Shown here: positions 7,435 to 14,580 of the stretch, in pieces
How positions within the stretch are numbered: position 1 is the first letter of the stretch
Layout of the letters: each line of letters starts with the position of its first letter
Assembly: GCA_030689795.1 (NCBI GenBank)
Contig: JAUYEO010000318.1
Coordinates: 1-16,895, forward strand
Length of the DNA: 16,895 nucleotides
Direction: 5' to 3'
From: Desulfobacterales bacterium
GTDB lineage: Bacteria > Desulfobacterota > Desulfobacteria > Desulfobacterales > RPRI01
The notes under the pieces: model-generated
What the model was told of the DNA's origin: nothing
Database searches by the model: none
The model's input: only the letters and a program-made list of their open reading frames with translations
Program-made: the position numbers and the translations under genes

Positions 7435-8004
7435 ATGGAAGACAACCTGTCTGTTTCACTTAAAGGACAATTTCTGCTGGCCATGCCTGACCTTGCCGAT
7501 TTGAATTTTTCACGGACGGTGACATGTATTTCGGAGCATAACTCGGCAGGGGCTCTCGGCATAGTGATAAACAGGATGAGTCCTTCGATTACAGGAAAAG
7601 ATATTTTTGATGAACTCAAGGTTGAATATGTTCCACGTGCGGAATCGATACCGGTATTTATCGGGGGTCCTGTTCATATGGGTGAAATATTCATTCTTCA
7701 CGGATCGCCGTTTACCTGGAACGGATGTTTCATGATTACCCCTTTTCTTGCCATGAGCAATACAATTGACATCCTCAAGGCAATAGCCAAAGGAAGAGGG
7801 CCTCAATCCTATATAATTGCCCTGGGATGCGCGGGGTGGGGGCCCGACCAGCTCGAATCCGAAATAAGGCAAAATGCATGGCTTACATGCTCAATATCGG
7901 AGGAGATTATTTTTAAGACAGCGGTTGAAGTGAGATGGGAGCAGACGGCAAAAAAAATGGGAATAGATCCCATTTTCCTTTCTTTAAAAGCCGGGCATGC
8001 TTAA
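7435..8004 (+). CDS. YqgE/AlgH family protein (DUF179)
   Basis: The product is 189 aa, typical of this family, from an ATG with AGGAG 4 nt upstream. Recognised family features are the N-terminal GQFLLAMPDLADLNFSRTVT, the segment HNSAGALGIVINR at about 35-47, the GGPV turn near residue 77, and the later LGCAGWGPDQLESEIRQNAW. The fold is a compact alpha/beta domain without cofactor motifs. AlgH in Pseudomonas was linked to alginate regulation, but the biochemical function of the family is unresolved, so no function is claimed. It is the last plus-strand gene of the murJ run; its stop is 9 bp from the stop of the converging 48-aa gene, and no stem-loop lies between them. Confidence 0.93.
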   Translation: MEDNLSVSLKGQFLLAMPDLADLNFSRTVTCISEHNSAGALGIVINRMSPSITGKDIFDELKVEYVPRAESIPVFIGGPVHMGEIFILHGSPFTWNGCFMITPFLAMSNTIDILKAIAKGRGPQSYIIALGCAGWGPDQLESEIRQNAWLTCSISEEIIFKTAVEVRWEQTAKKMGIDPIFLSLKAGHA

Positions 8005-8013
8005 TATTTCCGG

Positions 8014-8160
8014 TTATTCCTCTTCCTTCGGTTTTGCTTTCGGCTTTTTCTTTTTCAGGCAGATCCTGTCCTTTCTTACAAAGGCGCATAGCTTCGGGTT
8101 ATAATATTCTTTGCAATTTAACGGATTATATAACGGACATTCAGGATGTTTTTTTGACAT
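8014..8160 (-). CDS. 48-aa cysteine-rich small protein, function unknown
   Basis: This short minus-strand frame runs from ATG 8160-8158 to TAA 8016-8014. Residues 1-20 read MSKKHPECPLYNPLNCKEYY; after that come NPKLCAFVRKDRICL and a lysine/proline/glutamate tail ending KPKEEE. Four cysteines (8, 16, 25, 34) are spaced almost evenly by 8 or 9 residues, which suggests metal binding or disulfides. There is no signal peptide, so the protein is probably cytoplasmic and metal binding is the likelier option. AGAAGG lies about 11 nt upstream. The regular cysteine spacing and the organised, charged tail argue for a real gene; I have an impression that similar peptides occur in Desulfobacterota but cannot verify it. 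It overlaps only a plus-strand frame that extends out of yqgE and looks spurious. Confidence 0.65.
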   Translation of the reverse strand: MSKKHPECPLYNPLNCKEYYNPKLCAFVRKDRICLKKKKPKAKPKEEE

Positions 8161-8468
8161 AACCTGTTTTTTCCTTCTGATAGTATAATTTTACCAAACG
8201 AAAGCAGCTCTTCGAAACAATAATTTTCACCCTGCTTTACTGCTTAAGTTTGATCTGTGAATCCTTTAACATAAAATCTTAAAAGTTACAAGCTATTACC
8301 TTAAATCAAATAATATTATTTGGGATCATCTCCAAATTAGTTGGTGATCCTATGAGGATTCAAGGATTCAAGGGTTCCATGATTCCAGTGACCGGAAAAG
8401 CGAGCGAATTCTCCACAGCTTGCTGCGGGGGGGCTTCAATTTCCGACTTCTGAGCAGATACTGACACG
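8161..8468. other. Non-coding repeat-bearing spacer downstream of the ycaO-like gene
   Basis: This spacer is 308 bp. At 8320-8348 an imperfect hairpin pairs GGATCA and CCAA with TTGG and TGATCC. At 8355-8376 there is a short tandem GGATTCAAGGATTCAAGGGT. At 8411-8430 the string CTCCACAGCTTGCTGCGGGG is close to self-complementary. A 33-codon plus-strand frame (MRIQGFKGS...) crosses these repeats but I do not call it. No T-tract follows the hairpins on the minus strand, so no terminator for the ycaO-like gene is assigned. Confidence 0.5.
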
Positions 8469-10199
8469 TTATGCCGAAAGCAGTTTGTTTAGGTTTGTTC
8501 TTGCAAACTCTATCGAAGGATCAAGCTCAAGTGCCACCCTGTAATAATAAACGGCTTTTTCCTTTTCGCCCATATCCCGATAATTTGATGCCATGTTGGC
8601 GTAGTCAATTGCAGAGCCGGGATTGATTTTTAAAGCATTCCTGAAATTTTCTATCGCCGAATCATACTCCTTCAGCTTGAAGTGGCAGAATCCCATCAGG
8701 TTATAGATGTCGGTTCTTTCCCTGTCGTATTTTTCGCCTTCTTTCAACACGGCAAGAGCCTGCCGGTATTCCCCCATCTCTTTGTAGCAAATTCCCATGT
8801 ATGAAAAGATACTGGGCATATCCTGCTCCGGCGGTTCGAGTTCAAGGGCTTGCCTGAAATAAGGGAGGGCCGATACCGGATTATTCAATGAAAGATATGA
8901 TTGTCCGGTATAAAATTTTATGTAGTATTTTCCGGGAAGTATTTTGTCAATTTTCTGCAATTCATAAAAGGCGTCTTCGGGTTTGCAGTTTTCAACAATA
9001 ATCTTTGCGCAGAACAAGCCTATACTTGTGCCGATGGCCCTTTCCCTGAAATGGGTTCCGGGGATAATGGTATAGAATGCCGGTATCTGAAGCTTTGGAT
9101 GCATTGTATTGATGACTATGACTTCCATTCCGTTTTTCGCGAGAGCTGCCGTCAGGTTCTCCACCTCGGTTTTGATGTTGTTGTCGGAGAGATCCGGCAG
9201 GCTTTGAATCTTTGTAGTTGTTTCGGCTTCAATAATAAAGCAGGCTTCATCGGTTGTTTTAAATTTTGGAAGGCCGCTAGCGACATAATTTGAAGATGTG
9301 TTGAAATCACCGGCAAGCTGGGCTGTTTCAGTAAGAGCCCTGCTGAGAGCTTTTTGAGGGTCCGGGGTTGTTCCGGCCGTCCATACGATTTCACTTTTAT
9401 CCGGGAAAGTTAACGGGTCATAGGCGAGCACTCCGACGGTAGGTATGCCAAGCCCCATGGAAAAGTCTGAGATAAAAAGATTGATTCCCGCCGAGCGGTA
9501 TTTTTTCAGCATTTCGACTACCATGGGATCAGTTGCAGAATCAGGGTTGATTCCTGGAACTTTCAGGCTTTTGTTGCCGATTATTGACGAAACGTGTCTT
9601 TCAACTATTTCACATATTCCCTGGTTTAGGGCTTCTTCAACACAATTTCCGGCTGACGGACCGTTGAATTCGTTAATCATGTAAAACCAGTTGAAAGGTA
9701 TAAGCACTTCCTCTTTCCTTGTCAGGTTATAGGCCCACGTCCATTTCAGCGTCAGATTTTCAAAAATTTTGCGGGTTATTCCGATATCTTCTGAAGAATC
9801 ATGAACAGACTTTGCAATCATATCAAAAGGAATGGCGGCATCCCTGATATTTGAATATTTTTCATAGAAAAAATTCCCGGGATTCCTGCAAAAAGAGAAA
9901 AAACTGAATCTTTCCGCAAGCTCCATTACGGCGCTTGCTTCGGCCTGGGATGGAGTGGCTCCTTTTCCCATCTGTTTTTTCGTTCCTGTAACAGCAGAGG
10001 CATCTTTTCCGCACCTGCTGAAGTAGACCGGTATGCCGAGTCTTCCGTTATCAATTCTTTCTGTGTTTTGGAGAATATCAAGATTGAGGGTTTTCAGCTT
10101 TTCCTTAAAGGTTTTTATGGTTTCTTCCGGTGATTTTATCTTATCCTGATCGAGCGTAAAACGCTTGAAAGCGTCATTAAGAATAACCTTGTAACTCAT
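8469..10199 (-). CDS. YcaO-domain protein with C-terminal TPR repeats
   Basis: The product is 576 aa, from ATG 10199-10197 with GGAGG 8 nt upstream. Residues about 55-400 form a YcaO domain, the ATP-dependent fold that phosphorylates amide backbones. Visible nucleotide/Mg motifs are GKGATPSQAEASAVMELAER (E93, E96), then NCVEEALNQGICEIVERH around 185-202 (E189, Q193, E197, E200) and SRALTE around 286-291. From about 425 to the end are four TPR units (for example AIENFRNALKINPGSAIDYA). The architecture and length resemble E. coli YcaO (586 aa, helical C terminus, genetically linked to RimO-dependent methylthiolation of S12) more than azoline-forming YcaOs; the C-terminal proline-rich PxPxP end of the latter is absent. 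No E1-like, TfuA-like or dehydrogenase partner is nearby. Domain assignment is strong; substrate unknown. Confidence 0.9.
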   Translation of the reverse strand: MSYKVILNDAFKRFTLDQDKIKSPEETIKTFKEKLKTLNLDILQNTERIDNGRLGIPVYFSRCGKDASAVTGTKKQMGKGATPSQAEASAVMELAERFSFFSFCRNPGNFFYEKYSNIRDAAIPFDMIAKSVHDSSEDIGITRKIFENLTLKWTWAYNLTRKEEVLIPFNWFYMINEFNGPSAGNCVEEALNQGICEIVERHVSSIIGNKSLKVPGINPDSATDPMVVEMLKKYRSAGINLFISDFSMGLGIPTVGVLAYDPLTFPDKSEIVWTAGTTPDPQKALSRALTETAQLAGDFNTSSNYVASGLPKFKTTDEACFIIEAETTTKIQSLPDLSDNNIKTEVENLTAALAKNGMEVIVINTMHPKLQIPAFYTIIPGTHFRERAIGTSIGLFCAKIIVENCKPEDAFYELQKIDKILPGKYYIKFYTGQSYLSLNNPVSALPYFRQALELEPPEQDMPSIFSYMGICYKEMGEYRQALAVLKEGEKYDRERTDIYNLMGFCHFKLKEYDSAIENFRNALKINPGSAIDYANMASNYRDMGEKEKAVYYYRVALELDPSIEFARTNLNKLLSA

Positions 10200-10225
10200 T
10201 TATTAATCCTCCAGTGGTTTTGAAT

Positions 10226-10255
10226 GTAACGGCTTTTTGAATAAACCGTCAGATT
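10226..10255 (-). promoter_or_regulatory. Weak candidate promoter of the ycaO-like gene
   Basis: On the minus strand CTGACG is followed after 18 nt by TACATT, about 25-30 nt before the start codon's Shine-Dalgarno sequence. Each box fits 4 of 6 consensus bases. It is offered only because the 137-bp spacer must carry promoters in both directions. Confidence 0.3.
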
Positions 10256-10294
10256 ACTCTATCACCTTTCGCCGTAAATTTAAATTTTTTTAAA

Positions 10295-10323
10295 TTGACC
10301 GTTTCTTTTCGATTTGCTAATAG
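10295..10323 (+). promoter_or_regulatory. Candidate promoter of tRNA-Ala / hisB
   Basis: TTGACC (10295-10300) is separated by 17 nt from TAATAG (10318-10323). The -35 box fits 5 of 6 and the -10 box 3 of 6. Transcription would start just a few bases before the tRNA 5' end at 10337. No second promoter is apparent between the tRNA and hisB. Confidence 0.5.
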
Positions 10324-10336
10324 AGATGAAAAACGT

Positions 10337-10412
10337 GGGGATGTAGCTCAGTTGGGAGAGCGCGGCGTTCGCAACGCCGAGGCCAGGGGTTCGAACCCCC
10401 TCATCTCCACCA
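10337..10412 (+). tRNA. tRNA-Ala (anticodon CGC), CCA encoded
   Basis: A complete 76-nt cloverleaf can be drawn: acceptor GGGGATG with CATCTCC, D arm GCTC/GAGC, anticodon arm CGGCG/CGCCG with loop TTCGCAA, T arm AGGGG/CCCCT with loop TTCGAAC, discriminator A and encoded CCA. Pair 3-70 is G-U, the main alanine identity element, which agrees with the anticodon CGC (codon GCG). Confidence 0.97.
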
Positions 10413-10442
10413 GACAGTCCAAAATAAAATTATAGGTTGCTT

Positions 10443-11030
10443 ATGGAACGCACAGCAGATGTTGACCGCAAGACAAAAGAGACTGCAATAAGTTTGAAGC
10501 TTTGCCTGGACGGAACCGGTAAGCACGAGATAAACACGGGCATCCCTTTTTTTGACCACATGCTTTCTCTTTTTTCAGCACATGGTTTTTTTGATCTTTT
10601 TATCACCGCAAGGGGCGATATTGAAGTCGACTACCATCACACCGTTGAAGATGTCGGTCTTGTATTGGGGGATGCGCTGGACAAAGCGCTTGGAGACCGA
10701 AAGAGCATAAGACGTTTCGGGTATGTTACGGTTCCGATGGACGATGCCCTGACTTCAGTTGCGATTGATCTATCGAACCGGCCTTACCTTGTTTACAATG
10801 TAACTCCCATGCCGTTTCCGGGGGGGGATTTCGATATAAGCCTTGCAAGGGAATTTTTCAGGGCTTTTTCCACACGGAGCGGTATGAATCTTCATATCAA
10901 TGTACTTTACGGCCAGAATGAACATCACATAATCGAATCTGTTTTCAAAGCCGCAGGGAGAGCTCTGGATCAGGCAACTTCATTTGATGAACGTATAACA
11001 GGTATATGTTCAACAAAAGGAGTGCTTTAA
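10443..11030 (+). CDS. hisB: Imidazoleglycerol-phosphate dehydratase
   Basis: This enzyme converts imidazoleglycerol phosphate to imidazoleacetol phosphate, step six of histidine synthesis. The product is 195 aa from ATG 10443, the usual length of the monofunctional enzyme; there is no histidinol-phosphatase domain as in enterobacterial HisB. Manganese-binding motifs are present in both halves: FDHML at 37-41, DYHHTVEDVG from 63, and EHHIIES at 160-166. The Shine-Dalgarno sequence is poor (TAGG), and an in-frame TTG at 10437 would add two residues. The gene begins 30 bp after tRNA-Ala with no terminator between, so the two may share a transcript. A lipoprotein gene and hisA follow. Confidence 0.96.
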   Translation: MERTADVDRKTKETAISLKLCLDGTGKHEINTGIPFFDHMLSLFSAHGFFDLFITARGDIEVDYHHTVEDVGLVLGDALDKALGDRKSIRRFGYVTVPMDDALTSVAIDLSNRPYLVYNVTPMPFPGGDFDISLAREFFRAFSTRSGMNLHINVLYGQNEHHIIESVFKAAGRALDQATSFDERITGICSTKGVL

Positions 11031-11064
11031 ACAGGAGAAAACCTTTTCATTCCCAGGGACCATT

Positions 11065-11751
11065 ATGGAAAAGCAAAAATCCTTATGTTTAAAATTATGC
11101 TGCCTGCTGCTTTCCGTTTTTTTGATGCTGCCGGCCTGCAGTGCCGGCATGGTTGCACACGAGTCGGCAGCATCGCCTGAAAGCATGAAAAATGTTCTCG
11201 TTCTGCCTTTTAAAGATATCTCCGCATTGTATGGTGAGGAGAACAACTTGAGATGTCCGGTGTGCGGGAAGGTGTTTCTGACCGGAAATGTTGCGGAAGG
11301 CGCAGATGTTATTTTGACGAAACACCTCATTTCACTGCTTAAAAGCCACACAGGTTTTAAAATTATATATCCCGGTGAGGAACGGATGCTTTCGAATGGT
11401 TTCAATACCGGCAACGAAAACAGGCCCTCCGAAGTTAAAAAAATAGCCGAAAACGGACAATTACTCGGAGCCGATACCGTCATAATCGGACATATATACC
11501 GTTTCAGAGAGCGGGCAGGAACAAGCTATTCGGTTGAATCGCCTGCTTCCGTTGCCTTTGATCTGCATTTCATAAGCGTACCCGACGGACGTGTTGTCTG
11601 GACAGGGCATATGGATGAAACCCAGCGTCCGCTCAGCGAGAATCTTTTTGAGATAGGCTCTTTCATTAAACGGAAAGGAGAATGGGTTACTGCCGGGGAT
11701 CTGGCAATTTCGGGTCTTGAGAGCATGCTTAGGATATTTTTCACAAAATGA
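11065..11751 (+). CDS. Predicted outer-membrane lipoprotein with CxxC motif, unknown function
   Basis: The product is 228 aa. The N terminus is a lipoprotein signal peptide: KKs replaced by MEKQKSLCLKLCC, a hydrophobic core, then lipobox LPAC with C25; the +2 residue is serine, which favours the outer membrane. After it come NVLVLPFKDIS (residues 43-53), a pattern seen in CsgG/LpoB-type and related lipoproteins, then CPVCGK at 64-69, a stretch ADVILTKHLISLLKSHTGF, LGADTVIIGHIYRFRERAG, and VAFDLHFISVPDGRVVWTGH. The general build (strand, helix, GADTVIIG, DGRVVWTG) resembles TolB-N/CsgG-like periplasmic domains. No specific family can be named. AGGGA precedes the ATG. Its TGA overlaps the hisA ATG by 4 bp, so it is translationally linked to histidine genes although its product is not obviously metabolic. 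Confidence 0.85.
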   Translation: MEKQKSLCLKLCCLLLSVFLMLPACSAGMVAHESAASPESMKNVLVLPFKDISALYGEENNLRCPVCGKVFLTGNVAEGADVILTKHLISLLKSHTGFKIIYPGEERMLSNGFNTGNENRPSEVKKIAENGQLLGADTVIIGHIYRFRERAGTSYSVESPASVAFDLHFISVPDGRVVWTGHMDETQRPLSENLFEIGSFIKRKGEWVTAGDLAISGLESMLRIFFTK

Positions 11752-12491
11752 TTGTAATACCTGCAGTAGATATAAAAAACGGAAAATGTGTAAGGCTCCG
11801 GCAGGGAGAAAAGGACCTCGAGACGGTTTTTTCGGATGACCCGGCTGCTATGGCAAAAAGATGGGAGAATGAGGGAGCTGAATTAATCCATGTTGTCGAC
11901 CTTGACGGGGCCTTTGAAAAGAGTCCCCGAAATCTTCCGGCCATCAAAGAAATATTATCACGGGTAAATGCCGGTGTACAGATCGGCGGAGGGATAAGAA
12001 CCGAAGAGACAATCGGGATGTTTCTTGACATAGGCGTTAAAAGGGTTGTCATCGGAACCGAGGCGCACAGGAATCCCAGACTTGTAAAAAATGCCTGCAG
12101 GCTCTATCCGGGAAGAATCGTGGTCGGAATTGATGCCCGGAAAGGGCTGGTTGCAATAGAGGGATGGACCAGAACAACGGATATGAAAGCCATAGATCTT
12201 GCAAGGATTTATGAAGATTGCGGAGTTGCTGCGATTAATTTTACGGATATATACAGGGATGGAATGGAGACAGGGCCTAATCTTGAAGAGACCCGCCTCC
12301 TCGCGGAATCGATATCGATACCCGTAGTTGCATCAGGCGGTGTTTCGACAATAGAAGATATAAAAAACATACTTTCTCTCGAAAGCTGCGGAGTTATCGG
12401 AGTTATCACAGGCAAAGCCATTTACAGCGGAACACTTGACTTTAAGGAAGCTGTCAGAATTGCCGGAAAAAATCAGACACATCATTCTTAG
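11748..12491 (+). CDS. hisA: Phosphoribosylformimino-5-aminoimidazole carboxamide ribotide isomerase
   Basis: HisA catalyses the Amadori isomerisation of ProFAR to PRFAR in histidine synthesis. The product is 247 aa, the normal size of this (beta/alpha)8 barrel. It begins MIVIPAVDIKNGKCVRLRQG with catalytic D8; the second acid is D129 in GIDARKG. Phosphate-binding turns are GGGIRTEE around 79-86 and ASGGVS followed by GVITGKAIYSG near the end. The half-barrel duplication typical of HisA/HisF is visible as the two glycine-rich loops. It overlaps the lipoprotein gene by ATGA. hisF, hisH and other his genes are not in the window, so the pathway is scattered or lies elsewhere. Confidence 0.96.
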   Translation: MIVIPAVDIKNGKCVRLRQGEKDLETVFSDDPAAMAKRWENEGAELIHVVDLDGAFEKSPRNLPAIKEILSRVNAGVQIGGGIRTEETIGMFLDIGVKRVVIGTEAHRNPRLVKNACRLYPGRIVVGIDARKGLVAIEGWTRTTDMKAIDLARIYEDCGVAAINFTDIYRDGMETGPNLEETRLLAESISIPVVASGGVSTIEDIKNILSLESCGVIGVITGKAIYSGTLDFKEAVRIAGKNQTHHS

Positions 12492-12720
12492 TATTCATAA
12501 ACAAAATTTTCTCAAAATATATTGACATAAGTTGTTGCGGTGATTAAGTTAAAAATTTAATTACGGAAACAGGTTAACAGCTTATCGAGGTAACCATAAT
12601 ACTGTTTTATAAATGTAAACTTTCTTGGATAAGTAGTAAGTTGTTGATAACCATTCCTATTTTTAAGGACCTTCCGTTGTCAGGTGTTATTTCTGTCCCA
12701 TAAATTGGAGGGTGCTCTTC
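12492..12720. other. Spacer upstream of dnaG with repeats and a promoter
   Basis: This 229-bp AT-rich stretch holds TTGACA at 12522-12527 with a weak TAAGTT 17 nt later. The 10-mer TAAGTTGTTG occurs twice (12528-12537 and 12637-12646), and GGTTAACAGCTTATC (12572-12586) is a partial inverted match to the second copy with its following GATAACC. No rpsU, no terminator for hisA and no open frame are visible. Confidence 0.5.
12522..12550 (+). promoter_or_regulatory. Candidate promoter of dnaG-rpoD
   Basis: Perfect -35 box TTGACA (12522-12527), 17-nt spacer, then TAAGTT (12545-12550), which fits only 3 of 6. It would leave a leader of about 165 nt before dnaG, containing the repeated TAAGTTGTTG motif. 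Confidence 0.4.
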
Positions 12721-14580
12721 TTGGCGGTTTTTATTCCCGAAGAAAAAATTACAGAAATCAAAAATGCGACGGACATCGTGGAAATTATTTCCGGGTCTGT
12801 GCTGTTAAAAAAATCCGGGAGGAACCATCTCGGTTTATGCCCGTTTCATGCGGAAAAAACGCCGTCTTTTACAGTAAGCTATGAAAAACAGATATTTTAT
12901 TGTTTTGGATGCGGTGCCGGGGGAAACGTCTTTGCTTTCCTGATGAAGAAAGAGGGGCTGACATTTCCAGAGGCTGTTAAGTATATTGCCGGAAAATACG
13001 GAATTGATATTCCGGCAGAATCTATGACACCGGAACAAAAAAAAAGAATAAGTGAAAAAGAAAGCCTTCTTTCTGTCAATAAACAGGCAATGGATTTTTT
13101 CTGCAAGTCTCTTTTTGAAGGCAGTTCAGGCAAAAGGGCGCTTGATTATCTTAACAAAAGGGAGATATCTGAAAAAACCATCCTGAATTATCATATTGGT
13201 TATGCTCCGGAAGGCTGGAATACTCTGTATAATTATCTGACTAAAAAAAAGATCCCGCCGGGACAGATTGAAAAAGCCGGATTGATTATTCAAAGGAGCA
13301 ATTCGCCGGGTTTTTACGACCGTTTCAGGGACAGGATAATTTTTCCCATATTTGATCCAAACTCACAGGTTATCGGTTTCGGAGGGCGGGTCATGGACGA
13401 TTCGCTTCCCAAATATCTTAATTCGCCTGAAACGGCTGTATTCAGCAAGAGCCGCTCTCTGTACGGTCTTAATGCCGCAAGAAGTGAGTGCAGGGTTACT
13501 GAAACCGTTTATATCGTTGAAGGTTACTTTGATCTTCTTTCTCTCCATCAGCACGGGATGAAAAACAGCGTAGCCACACTGGGTACCGCCATTACCCCTG
13601 AACATGTGCAGATGTTAAGGGGGATTATCGGGAAAGACGGCAAATTCATACTTGTTTATGATTCGGATGATGCGGGCATAAAGGCGGCATACAGGAGCAT
13701 TGAGATATTTGACAGGGGATATGCAGATGCAAAAATTCTGGTGCTTCCTTCAGGATACGATCCTGATTCATACCTTGTAAAGTTTGGCGCGGAATCTTTC
13801 AGGAAAGCTGTGTCAGGATCTCTTGGCGCAGTCTCTTTTTTGATAAACAGCGCGATAAAAAAACACGGTTTGTCGGTCGAAGGAAAGATCAGAGTTATCT
13901 CGGAGATGAAAACCGCTCTTGCTTCAACAGCGGACGGAGTTGCGAGGTCTCTTTATATAAGGGAACTTGCTGAAAAAATTGATATTGATGAATCTGCAAT
14001 TCATGAAAGAGTGAAAGACGCGCAGGCAGGCAGGAAAAACGGGGAAACTCTATATGGGTCAAACGGAGGCGGCATTAATGCGGACAGAGGGGCGGAAGGC
14101 TCCGCGGGATGGAACAGTTCTGCGTCCGGCATGGGAAAAGGAAGCAGGCTTGAGCGGCAGATAATAGCTATGATGCTTCAATTTCCTGAAATACTTCCGG
14201 AAATAATAAAACGTGATGTGTTGAACAATTTCACCGATGAAGTTTTAAAATCGATGGGAACAGCCATCATGGAAAAAAAATGTTCACGGGAGATGAAAGC
14301 ACCGGATGTAACGCAGGCCTTTGATGATGAAGAGAAAAACCGCATAGCGGCCTTTCTTGCCATTAACGAAGAGGCCTGGACAAGGGAAGGTTGCATAAGG
14401 CTGATGACACAGTTTGAATACAGCCGGAAACGGCATAAAGATACCAGCACAAAAAAAATAAAGGCGGCTGAAGAAACAAAGGATGAAAAGTTGCTGTTGG
14501 AATTATTGAGGGAAAAGCAGATTCAGGCACTGAAAAAAAAGGAATATAACCTGAAAGCTTCGGGAGGCGAAACTCTATGA
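12721..14580 (+). CDS. dnaG: DNA primase
   Basis: DnaG lays RNA primers at the replication fork. I place the start at TTG 12721: GGAGGG lies 8 nt upstream, and the CHC2 zinc-finger residues then number C40, H43, C61, C64, as in E. coli. The GTG at 12712 overlaps the Shine-Dalgarno sequence. The product is 619 aa. After the zinc domain (LCPFHAEKTPSF, FYCFGCGAGGNVF) come the RNA-polymerase core (YHIGYAPEGWNTLYNYL, DRFRDRIIFPIFD, VIGFGGRVMDDSLPKYLNSPET) and the TOPRIM motifs VEGYFDLLSLHQHG (E267) and YDSDDAG (D314, D316). A low-complexity linker rich in Gly, Asn and Ser (about 440-480) leads to a C-terminal helical domain for helicase binding. The ATGA at its end overlaps rpoD. Two of the three macromolecular-synthesis genes are therefore here. 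Confidence 0.96.
   Translation: MAVFIPEEKITEIKNATDIVEIISGSVLLKKSGRNHLGLCPFHAEKTPSFTVSYEKQIFYCFGCGAGGNVFAFLMKKEGLTFPEAVKYIAGKYGIDIPAESMTPEQKKRISEKESLLSVNKQAMDFFCKSLFEGSSGKRALDYLNKREISEKTILNYHIGYAPEGWNTLYNYLTKKKIPPGQIEKAGLIIQRSNSPGFYDRFRDRIIFPIFDPNSQVIGFGGRVMDDSLPKYLNSPETAVFSKSRSLYGLNAARSECRVTETVYIVEGYFDLLSLHQHGMKNSVATLGTAITPEHVQMLRGIIGKDGKFILVYDSDDAGIKAAYRSIEIFDRGYADAKILVLPSGYDPDSYLVKFGAESFRKAVSGSLGAVSFLINSAIKKHGLSVEGKIRVISEMKTALASTADGVARSLYIRELAEKIDIDESAIHERVKDAQAGRKNGETLYGSNGGGINADRGAEGSAGWNSSASGMGKGSRLERQIIAMMLQFPEILPEIIKRDVLNNFTDEVLKSMGTAIMEKKCSREMKAPDVTQAFDDEEKNRIAAFLAINEEAWTREGCIRLMTQFEYSRKRHKDTSTKKIKAAEETKDEKLLLELLREKQIQALKKKEYNLKASGGETL

Noticed and set aside
7935..8162. 75-codon plus-strand frame at the end of yqgE
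   Set aside because: It overlaps yqgE in another frame and is antisense to the better supported 48-aa Cys protein; it has no Shine-Dalgarno sequence.
8352..8453. 33-codon plus-strand frame starting MRIQGFKGS
   Set aside because: It consists of repeat sequence, has no good ribosome binding site and shows no protein-like features.
8901..9684. Plus-strand frames inside the ycaO-like gene
   Set aside because: They are antisense shadows of a gene with clear YcaO and TPR motifs.
14041..14150. Gly/Asn/Ser-rich segment in DnaG as a possible insertion or frameshift
   Set aside because: It stays in frame between the TOPRIM core and the C-terminal domain, where primases have a variable linker.
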